Assembly (NCBI RefSeq): GCF_937997405.1
Contig: NZ_CALKTL010000177.1
Coordinates: 1 to 11,050 of the forward strand
Origin: an uncultured Campylobacter sp.
Lineage (GTDB): Bacteria > Campylobacterota > Campylobacteria > Campylobacterales > Campylobacteraceae
Reading direction: 5' to 3'
DNA length: 11,050 nt
Shown: positions 5,563 to 11,050 of the stretch, piece after piece
Layout: each line of letters opens with the position of its first letter
Numbering within the stretch: the stretch's first letter is position 1
The notes under the pieces: generated by a model
Told to the model about the DNA's origin: nothing
Databases searched by the model: none
The model's input: the letters and a program-made list of their open reading frames with translations, nothing else
Made by a program: the position numbers and the translations under genes

Positions 5563-8178
5563 CTACTCGCCAAACGCCTTTAGCTCGTCGCATACTTTGG
5601 CGAATTTTTCCTGCGCGCTTTGCAGCCCTTCGCGGTTGGCTTCAACCACGGCTTGCGGGGCAGAGGCCACGAATTTCTCATTATTTAGCATGCCCGAGAG
5701 CTTTTCGATCTCTTTTTGCAGCTTCGCTTTTTGCGCGTTAAGGCGCAAAATCACGCCGCTAAGATCGACCCCCTCAAGTGGCACGAAGCTTTCTAAATTC
5801 TCGCTCACGTCGCGGGCGGAATTTGCGATGTTTTGCTGCGTAAATTCCACTTCATCTACCTTTGCTAGCGTTTTGATGTAGTCCGCGGCGGCGCTTAGAT
5901 CGACTGCCGATTTGACGTAGGCTTTTGCTACGCGCGCATTGCCGAGCTCGATCGTCGCCTTTGCGCGGCGAATGCTAACGATCGCTTCTATAAGAAGCGA
6001 AAATAGCTCCTCGATCCGCTCGTCGCGCTCACCCTGCTGCGGGTATCGCATCACCATGATGGAGCGCGCGTCTTGCAGCCTTGTGCCGCTTAGCTCCTGA
6101 TACAGATACTCACTTAGAAACGGCATAAATGGGCTTAGTAGCTTCATCGCTTCTTTAAAAATCATCCCCAGCTCGCCTATCGCGGCCTTGTCCGCCTTGC
6201 TAAGTTCGATGCCCCAGTCGCAAAACTCGTCCCAAAAAAACTTATAAAGCTCGGTCGCAGCGTCGTTGAAGCGGTATTCGTCTAAATTTTCCCGCACCGC
6301 GCCCACGCAGCAGTTAAAGCGCGAAAGCATATATTTGCCGAGGCTCGTTTTGATCCGCGCCGCGTCCAAATCGTCAAATTTAGAGGCGTTTAAAAGCAAA
6401 AATTTGCTCGCGTTATAAAGCTTATTCGTAAAATTTCGATATATCAAAAGCTTTTCGTCGCTAAGGCGCAGATCGCGCCCCTGCACGCACAAAATCGTAA
6501 GGGTAAAGCGCAAAATATCGGCGCTAAATTCGTCTATTTTTAGCAGCGGATCGACTACGTTTTTGCTCGATTTGCTCATCTTTTTGCCGTCTTTATCCTT
6601 AACCAAGGCGTGCAGGTAGATGTCGCGAAACGGCAGCTCGCCCATGGCGTTTTGGCACTGAAACATCATGCGCGCGACCCAGAAAAACAAAATGTCAAAG
6701 CCCGTAATTAGCATAGTATTCGGATAAAATTCGCTCAAATCCTCTTCAAACCACTTCTCGTTTTTCAGCGCCTCGCCATTGCCCCAGCCAAGCGTACTGA
6801 TCGGCCAAAGACCGCTTGAAAACCACGTATCGAGCACGTCGGGATCTTGGGTAAAATTTTTACCGCCGCATTTCGGGCAGACATCGGGAGCTTCTCGCTC
6901 ATCCGCCCACTGATGGCCGCAGTCGCAGTAAAACACGGGAATTCTATGCCCCCACCACAGCTGGCGGCTGATACACCAGTCCTTCAGCTCGCGCATCCAA
7001 GCGTTGAAGCTATTGATCCAGTGCTTCGGGAAAAATTCCGCCTCGCCCGCATTTACTCTGGCGATCGCCTCTTTTGCGATATCTGCGCGCACGAACCACT
7101 GCTGCGAGATGTACGGCTCGACGACGTTTTTGCAGCGGTAGCAGTAGCCGACTTGATTTTCGTAGTCCTCGATTTTTTCGATAAAGCCCAGCCGTTCGAG
7201 CTCCGCTACGATCTGATCGCGCGCGGCAAGTCGCTCTAAACCATTAAATTTACCGCACTGCTCGTTTAAAATTCCTTTTTCGTCAAAAACGGTGATAAAC
7301 TCCAGCTCGTGGCGCTTGCCGACCTCATAATCGTTGGTATCGTGCGCGGGCGTGACCTTCACGGCGCCCGTTCCGAAGCTCATATCGACGTATTCGTCGG
7401 CGATGATCTCTATCTCGCGGCCGATTAGCGGCAGCACGACTTTTTTACCGATCAAATTTTTATAGCGTTCGTCCGCGGGATTTACCATTACGGCGGTGTC
7501 GCCGAAGTAGGTCTCGGGGCGCGTAGTAGCCACTACGATAAATTTATCTTGCTCGTCCACGAAGTAATAACGCAGATGATAAAGCTTGCCCTTGTTCTCC
7601 TTGTGCTCGACCTCTACATCGCTTAGCGCGCCGTCGTGCGTGCACCAGTTTACCATATAGTTGCCGCGCACGATGAGCCCCGCGTCGTATAGATTTACGA
7701 AGGCTTTGCGAACGGCGTTTTTAAGCCCCTCATCCATCGTAAAGCGCTGTCTGCTCCACGCAGGCGTGACGCCAAGACGCTTCATCTGCTTTACGATCTG
7801 CCCGCCGCTTTGCTCCTTCCAGTGCCAAACGTGCTTTAAAAACTCCTCGCGCCCTATCTCTTCTTTTTTGATCCCTTGCGCCAAAAGCTCGCGCTCGACG
7901 ACGTTTTGCGTCGCGATGCCTGCGTGGTCTAACCCCGGCTGCCACAGCGTTTTGTAACCGTCCATTCTCTTGTATCGTGCCATAATATCTTGCAAAGTAA
8001 AAGTTAGCGAGTGCCCGATATGAAGCACTCCGGTGACGTTTGGAGGGGGCATCATAATGCAAAAGTTTTTGCCTTTTTGCTGGATATCTTTATTGCCGTC
8101 GATCTCGAAATAACCGCGCTGCTCCCAAATTTTATAAAAGCTCTCCTCTACGGCTTTCGCGTCGTAAAAATCTGCCAT
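5563..8178 (-). CDS. valS: Valyl-tRNA synthetase
   Basis: An 871-residue class I aminoacyl-tRNA synthetase that charges tRNA-Val in the cytoplasm. The catalytic HIGH motif is at 53-56 within PPPNVTGVLHIGHS, and KMSKS is at 533-537. The CP1 editing domain, which hydrolyses Thr-tRNA-Val, shows TTRPETYFGDTA (218-229) and GTGAVKVTPAHD (269-280). Cysteine pairs at 346/349, 418/420 and 434/437 suggest zinc-binding knuckles. The C-terminal arm (about 805-870), rich in Lys/Glu/Leu, is the coiled coil typical of ValRS. Length and motif order are normal and no frameshift is seen. The ATG follows AAGG by 8 bases. It is divergent from metQ, sharing a 233-bp AT-rich regulatory gap, and is followed by a 48-codon gene. 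Confidence 0.98.
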   Translation of the reverse strand: MADFYDAKAVEESFYKIWEQRGYFEIDGNKDIQQKGKNFCIMMPPPNVTGVLHIGHSLTFTLQDIMARYKRMDGYKTLWQPGLDHAGIATQNVVERELLAQGIKKEEIGREEFLKHVWHWKEQSGGQIVKQMKRLGVTPAWSRQRFTMDEGLKNAVRKAFVNLYDAGLIVRGNYMVNWCTHDGALSDVEVEHKENKGKLYHLRYYFVDEQDKFIVVATTRPETYFGDTAVMVNPADERYKNLIGKKVVLPLIGREIEIIADEYVDMSFGTGAVKVTPAHDTNDYEVGKRHELEFITVFDEKGILNEQCGKFNGLERLAARDQIVAELERLGFIEKIEDYENQVGYCYRCKNVVEPYISQQWFVRADIAKEAIARVNAGEAEFFPKHWINSFNAWMRELKDWCISRQLWWGHRIPVFYCDCGHQWADEREAPDVCPKCGGKNFTQDPDVLDTWFSSGLWPISTLGWGNGEALKNEKWFEEDLSEFYPNTMLITGFDILFFWVARMMFQCQNAMGELPFRDIYLHALVKDKDGKKMSKSSKNVVDPLLKIDEFSADILRFTLTILCVQGRDLRLSDEKLLIYRNFTNKLYNASKFLLLNASKFDDLDAARIKTSLGKYMLSRFNCCVGAVRENLDEYRFNDAATELYKFFWDEFCDWGIELSKADKAAIGELGMIFKEAMKLLSPFMPFLSEYLYQELSGTRLQDARSIMVMRYPQQGERDERIEELFSLLIEAIVSIRRAKATIELGNARVAKAYVKSAVDLSAAADYIKTLAKVDEVEFTQQNIANSARDVSENLESFVPLEGVDLSGVILRLNAQKAKLQKEIEKLSGMLNNEKFVASAPQAVVEANREGLQSAQEKFAKVCDELKAFGE

Positions 8179-8217
8179 TTTCAGCCTTTTTTTAAAATTT
8201 TAAATTTTGCGATTTTA

Positions 8218-8260
8218 GCGGAATTTATGTAAAGCGCTCATTAAAGCGTGCCAATTCCGC
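8218..8260. repeat. Inverted repeat next to the valS -10
   Basis: GCGGAATT (8218-8225) and AATTCCGC (8253-8260) are perfect 8-bp inverted arms 27 nt apart, with a smaller AGCG/CGCT symmetry inside. The right arm abuts the valS TATAAT. The expected transcription start would fall within that arm, so a DNA operator fits better than an RNA leader hairpin. Confidence 0.5.
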
Positions 8261-8266
8261 ATTATA
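8261..8266 (-). promoter_or_regulatory. valS promoter -10 element
   Basis: On the minus strand the hexamer is a perfect TATAAT, 82 bp before the valS ATG, preceded by a T-rich stretch (TACATTTTATTG). There is no recognisable -35, as is common for Campylobacter sigma-70 promoters. Confidence 0.55.
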
Positions 8267-8352
8267 CAATAAAATGTAGTATTTAAATATATATAAAAAT
8301 ATCGAATTTTAGAATATTTTAGATAAAATTTTAAAAAATCATATAAAAACAC

Positions 8353-8381
8353 TTGACATTAAAAATTCTACCTGCTATAAT
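8353..8381 (+). promoter_or_regulatory. metQ promoter, full sigma-70 consensus
   Basis: TTGACA (8353-8358), a 17-bp spacer, and TATAAT (8376-8381) match the sigma-70 consensus at all 12 positions. The predicted start near 8388 leaves a leader of about 24 nt, too short for a riboswitch. The 80 bp upstream are strongly AT-rich and include ATTTTAGA at 8306-8313 and again at 8316-8323, exactly one helical turn apart. Confidence 0.8.
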
Positions 8382-8411
8382 ACCGCGAAATTTTAACCAA
8401 AAGGATTAAAT

Positions 8412-9188
8412 ATGAAGAAATTTCTTCTCGCTTCGCTTCTTAGCGCCAGCGTCGTCAGCTTCGCTCTTGCCGAAAAAATCGTAGTCGCCGCTACTCCGAT
8501 ACCGCATGCCGAAATTTTAGAGCAGATTAAGCCTGATCTAAAAGCCCAAGGCTACGATCTTGAGGTCAAGGTTTTCAACGACTACGTAACCCCGAACCTC
8601 GCTACCGATAGCGGCGACGTAGATGCGGGATTTTTCCAGCACGTGCCATATATGGAGGAATTTAACGCTAATAAAGGCACAAAGTTAAAAGCGACCGTGG
8701 GCGTGCACTTAGAGCCGATGGGCATCTACAGCCATAAGATTAAAAATTTAAAAGATCTTAAAAACGGCGCCAAAGTTGCCGTGCCAAACGATCCGACTAA
8801 CGAAAGCCGCGCACTTGATCTGCTCGTAGCCGCGGGGCTCATCGAAGTAGATCAAAACGCCAAGCTTCGCACGCCGTTAGATGTCACGAAAAACCCTAAA
8901 AATTTAGAAATTTTAGAGCTTGAAGGCGCCGCGCTTCCACGCACCCTGGGCGATGTCGATATTGCAGTCATCAACTCAAATTTTGCCTTTAACGCAAATT
9001 TAAACCCGATCAAAGATTCGCTATTTTTAGAAAAGGCTGAGGGCAACCCTTACACAAATGTTATTAGCGTTAAAGAAGGCAACGAAAACAGCCCTAAAAT
9101 CAAGGCGCTAGATAAAGCGATTCAAAGCGAGAAAGTGAAAAAATTTATCGAGACGCAATATAAAGGCGCAATCATTCCATCGTTTTAA
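8412..9188 (+). CDS. metQ: Methionine-binding periplasmic protein MetQ (NlpA family)
   Basis: A 258-residue substrate-binding protein that should deliver methionine to the MetNI importer. Residues 1-20 are a signal peptide ending SFALA before EKIVVAAT. There is no lipobox Cys, so the mature protein should be soluble in the periplasm rather than lipid-anchored as in E. coli. Family blocks are TPIPHAEIL (28-36), FNDYVTPN (55-62), DAGFFQHVPYMEEFN (71-85), VGVHLEPMGIYS (96-107) and VPNDPTNESRALDLL (124-138), with the ligand-site Asn near the conserved VINSNFAFNA. ATG follows AAGGA by 7 bases. It is monocistronic, with a strong promoter ahead and a hairpin terminator 14 bp behind. Its likely partner metN is in the window on the other strand. 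NlpA paralogues can bind other ligands, so methionine is probable rather than certain. Confidence 0.93.
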   Translation: MKKFLLASLLSASVVSFALAEKIVVAATPIPHAEILEQIKPDLKAQGYDLEVKVFNDYVTPNLATDSGDVDAGFFQHVPYMEEFNANKGTKLKATVGVHLEPMGIYSHKIKNLKDLKNGAKVAVPNDPTNESRALDLLVAAGLIEVDQNAKLRTPLDVTKNPKNLEILELEGAALPRTLGDVDIAVINSNFAFNANLNPIKDSLFLEKAEGNPYTNVISVKEGNENSPKIKALDKAIQSEKVKKFIETQYKGAIIPSF

Positions 9189-9202
9189 CTTCCATCTTTT
9201 AA

Positions 9203-9231
9203 AAATTCGGCGCACGATTCGCGCCGAATTT
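9203..9231 (+). terminator. metQ terminator
   Basis: AAATTCGGCGC (9203-9213) and GCGCCGAATTT (9221-9231) form a perfect 11-bp stem with a 7-nt loop, starting 14 bp after the metQ stop. The T-run is short (three Ts within the stem end), but the stem is strong. Confidence 0.75.
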
Positions 9232-9265
9232 GCTGGCATTCGCTATTTTATTTACTATCTTTTTT

Positions 9266-9271
9266 TATAAT
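9266..9271 (+). promoter_or_regulatory. -10 of the PEB4-like gene
   Basis: TATAAT directly follows a T-run (CTTTTTTT) and further T-rich blocks from 9244, the pattern typical of Campylobacter sigma-70 promoters that lack a -35 hexamer. It is 31 bp before the ATG. Confidence 0.6.
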
Positions 9272-9302
9272 TGCGCGAAATTTACCGAATAAAGGAAAAA
9301 TA

Positions 9303-10127
9303 ATGAAAAGAATTTTATCTTTCAGCTTTGTTGCCGCTATGGCTATATCTTCGCTTAATGCAGGCGTTTTGGCTACTGCAAAAGACGCGAATATCACTAT
9401 TACGGATGAGGATGTTGCACCGTTTTTGGCTCAAGGTATGCAGCACGGCGGACAGGAACCAACCGCCGATGAGAAGAAAAAACTAATCGACGATCTGATC
9501 AAATACAAACTTCTAATCGCAGAGGCGAAAAAATCAGGCATTGAAAACAGCGACGAATATAAGCATCAGCTAGAGCTTGCTAAAGATGGCATCGCATTTA
9601 ATCTATGGCAACGCGAACAGGCTAAAGACGTAAGCATCAGCGACGAGGAAGCTAAAAAAATTTATGATGAAAATAAACAGAATTTCATGCAACCAGATTC
9701 CGTTACCGCAAGTCATATCTTAGTAGCAGACGAAAAGGCTGCTAAAAACGCGATTGCGAAGCTATCAAAAGTCAAAAAAGAGAATTTAAAAGAGGAATTT
9801 AATAAGCTAGCCAAAGAAATTTCAATCGATCCAAGTGCGAAAGAAAACGGTGGCGATTTGGGCTCTTTTGGTAAAGGCATGATGGTGCCGGAGTTTGAAA
9901 AAGCGGCGTTTGCGCTAAAAGATGGCGAGATGAGCAAAACGCCGGTAAAGACACAATTCGGATATCATGTAATCTACAAAGAAAGCAGCAAAAAGGCTGA
10001 GACTATGCCGTTTGAAAAGGTAAAAGATCTCATCAAAAATCAGCTACTTCCAAGCAAAGTAAACAAAAAAATCGATGACAAGGCTAATGAGCTATTCGGC
10101 AAACTAAACATCGAATACGCAAAATAG
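9303..10127 (+). CDS. peb4: Periplasmic parvulin-type peptidyl-prolyl isomerase/chaperone, PEB4 (Cbf2)-like
   Basis: A 274-residue SurA-like protein, close in length and organisation to C. jejuni PEB4, which assists outer-membrane protein folding, adhesion and biofilm. A signal peptide runs to about Ala20 (ISSLNA before GVLA). Residues 30-130 form a helical chaperone domain. The parvulin domain covers about 134-228, with SHIL (His138), GGDLGSFG (183-190), MVPEFEKAAF (194-203) and FGYHVI (219-224). The C-terminal helix (235-270) would complete the chaperone domain, as in SurA. ATG follows AAAGGA. It has its own promoter, and a long stem-loop lies 10 bp after the stop, so it is probably monocistronic. 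In C. jejuni the next gene is fructose-bisphosphate aldolase as far as I recall. Here it is dedA. Confidence 0.9.
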   Translation: MKRILSFSFVAAMAISSLNAGVLATAKDANITITDEDVAPFLAQGMQHGGQEPTADEKKKLIDDLIKYKLLIAEAKKSGIENSDEYKHQLELAKDGIAFNLWQREQAKDVSISDEEAKKIYDENKQNFMQPDSVTASHILVADEKAAKNAIAKLSKVKKENLKEEFNKLAKEISIDPSAKENGGDLGSFGKGMMVPEFEKAAFALKDGEMSKTPVKTQFGYHVIYKESSKKAETMPFEKVKDLIKNQLLPSKVNKKIDDKANELFGKLNIEYAK

Positions 10128-10136
10128 TTTAATTTT

Positions 10137-10219
10137 AAGGCGCGAGGCTATTAAATTTATATGCAAGTTCGCTGCGGCAGTAACTTGTAGGGATAAAATT
10201 TAGCCCGCGCCTTTGTTTT
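10137..10219 (+). terminator. Long hairpin after the PEB4-like gene, probable terminator
   Basis: The outer arms are AAGGCGCG-A-GGCTA (10137-10150) and TAGCC-CGCGCCTT (10201-10213), 13 bp with one bulged A. Two 11-nt AT-rich strands follow. The inner arms TGCAAGTT (10162-10169) and AACTTGTA (10182-10189) include one G-U pair and are capped by GCTG-CGG-CAGT. TGTTTTA follows the outer arm. The start, 10 bp past the stop codon, fits termination. The size (77 nt) and regular build are unusual for a simple terminator. Confidence 0.6.
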
Positions 10220-10228
10220 ATATGCGAT

Positions 10229-10325
10229 AAATTTTGCGAAATTTTGAGCTCACTCTTATATCGACGGATTGTTAAATTTCAAGCTTATTTGCTTTGCTGA
10301 TGCTAAATTTCGCGAAATTTTAAGC
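10229..10325. repeat. Two copies of a palindromic 21-bp repeat upstream of dedA
   Basis: Copies at 10229-10249 and 10305-10325 agree at 19 of 21 positions. They share AAATTTYGCGAAATTTT followed by RAGC. The core of the second copy, AAATTTCGCGAAATTT, is a perfect 16-bp palindrome. The copies are 76 bp apart and in the same orientation. The second ends 14 bp before the dedA -10. Confidence 0.65.
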
Positions 10326-10338
10326 GTATCCGGTTTTT

Positions 10339-10344
10339 TATACA
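10339..10344 (+). promoter_or_regulatory. Possible dedA -10 element
   Basis: TATACA follows a run of six Ts (GGTTTTTTATACA) 18 bp before the dedA ATG. It would give a very short leader of about 12 nt. No -35 hexamer is seen. Confidence 0.35.
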
Positions 10345-10362
10345 TTAAGTCAAGGAATTCAA

Positions 10363-10962
10363 ATGCTTTCTAATATCATAAATTTTATCGTAGAATTTGT
10401 CGCAGGCTGGGGATATCTTGGCATTTTTGTGATGATGTTTTTAGAAAGCAGCTTCTTTCCTTTCCCAAGTGAAGTCGTGATGATCCCTGCGGGCTATCTG
10501 GCCTCAAAATCACAGATGAGCTTTGCTCTAGCATTTATTTGTGGGCTTGGCGGCAGCATCACCGGCGCGCTGTTTAATTACTATCTATGCTACTTTTTTG
10601 GACGTAAGATTATCGCTAAATACGGCAAATACGTAGGCATTACCGAGGAGAAATTTGCAAAATTCGAAGCGTTTTTTAACCGCCATGGCGAAATTTCAAC
10701 GTTTAACTGCCGCTTGATCCCGGGCATTCGTCAATACATCAGCCTTCCTGCGGGGCTTGCAAAGATGGATGTCTCGCGCTTCGTGCTATTTACCGGGCTT
10801 GGGGCTGCGATTTGGACATTAATACTTATGAGCTTGGGATATTTCATCGGCGAAAACGAGGAGCTAATCAAGCAAGATCTGCATCTAATTACGATCGCTC
10901 TATTCGCCGTCGTCATTATAATCTCGCTCCTATATGTTTATTTTATAAAATGCAAAAGATAG
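10363..10962 (+). CDS. DedA-family (VTT/SNARE-associated) inner-membrane protein
   Basis: A 199-residue polytopic protein. DedA proteins act in envelope homeostasis, and members have been shown to recycle undecaprenyl phosphate or other polyprenyl carriers across the inner membrane. Diagnostic features are the re-entrant segment with ESSFFPFPSE (28-37), including the conserved acidic residues Glu28 and Glu37, and GGSITGALFNYYLCYFFGR (63-81). The second signature is FNCRLIPGIRQYISLPAGLAKM (114-135), with Arg117, Pro120 and Arg123. Hydrophobic segments then lie at about 139-162 and 174-195, before a basic tail KCKR. The length is usual for the family. ATG follows AAGGA by 7 bases. It stands alone between a regulatory gap with paired palindromes and the window edge. 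The specific carrier is not readable from sequence. Confidence 0.92.
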   Translation: MLSNIINFIVEFVAGWGYLGIFVMMFLESSFFPFPSEVVMIPAGYLASKSQMSFALAFICGLGGSITGALFNYYLCYFFGRKIIAKYGKYVGITEEKFAKFEAFFNRHGEISTFNCRLIPGIRQYISLPAGLAKMDVSRFVLFTGLGAAIWTLILMSLGYFIGENEELIKQDLHLITIALFAVVIIISLLYVYFIKCKR

Positions 10963-11032
10963 CTCCGCTCTAGTAAATACAAATACAATGAAAAATTCCA
11001 TTTTATCGCCTTTAAGTTCAAATTTTTCAAAT

Positions 11033-11038
11033 TATAAT
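11033..11038 (+). promoter_or_regulatory. Possible -10 for a gene beyond the right edge
   Basis: TATAAT preceded by TTCAAATTTTTCAAAT lies 12 bp from the end of the window. The gene it would serve is not visible, so it may be a chance match in AT-rich sequence. Confidence 0.3.
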
Positions 11039-11050
11039 TTAAGCTAAACA

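Noticed and set aside
7730..8062. 110-codon frame on the minus strand within valS
   Set aside because: It is an out-of-frame reading of valS with an Arg/Ala-heavy composition and no motif. valS is intact across it.
8382..8411. SAM or methionine riboswitch ahead of metQ
   Set aside because: The predicted leader is about 24 nt, far too short for any known methionine-related riboswitch.

Overview
The window looks like chromosome from a member of the Campylobacterota, most likely a mid-GC, oral-type Campylobacter. The AT words AAATTT and TAAAATTT recur in nearly every intergenic gap and inside genes. Promoters tend to have a good -10 with a T-rich upstream region. A PEB4-type periplasmic chaperone, a MetQ binding protein with a cleavable signal peptide, and a two-component system with a DccR-type operator are all present. 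The species cannot be fixed from this sequence alone.

Layout, left to right. (1) Positions 2-580, plus strand: the 3' part of an unrecognised multi-pass membrane protein cut by the window edge. (2) 783-2852, minus strand: a tight three-gene operon of a small secreted Met/His/Lys-rich protein, an OmpR-family response regulator and its histidine kinase. It is preceded by a TATAAT box and a direct repeat, TTTCAC-N6-TTCACT, which matches the operator I recall for C. jejuni DccR. (3) 2915-3295: about 380 bp with no gene and several short duplications and inverted repeats. (4) 3296-5316, minus strand: meso-diaminopimelate dehydrogenase (ddh) followed by metN, the ATPase of the methionine ABC importer, with no metI beside it. 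(5) 5375-8178, minus strand: valS followed by a 48-codon membrane protein gene and a compact GC hairpin terminator. (6) 8353-9231, plus strand: metQ with a full-consensus sigma-70 promoter and a strong hairpin terminator. (7) 9303-10127, plus strand: a PEB4/SurA-like parvulin, then a 77-nt near-palindrome. (8) 10363-10962, plus strand: a DedA-family membrane protein preceded by two copies of a palindromic 21-bp repeat.

The genes serve amino-acid supply (MetN, MetQ, Ddh), translation (ValS), envelope upkeep (PEB4-like chaperone, DedA) and envelope sensing (the two-component system and its small secreted partner). I see no CRISPR array, insertion sequence, phage gene, tRNA or rRNA. The points most worth following up are the DccR-type operator in front of the Met/His/Lys-rich gene, the 48-aa gene behind valS, the split methionine importer with no metI in view, the presence of ddh, and the long palindrome plus paired repeats between the PEB4-like gene and dedA.
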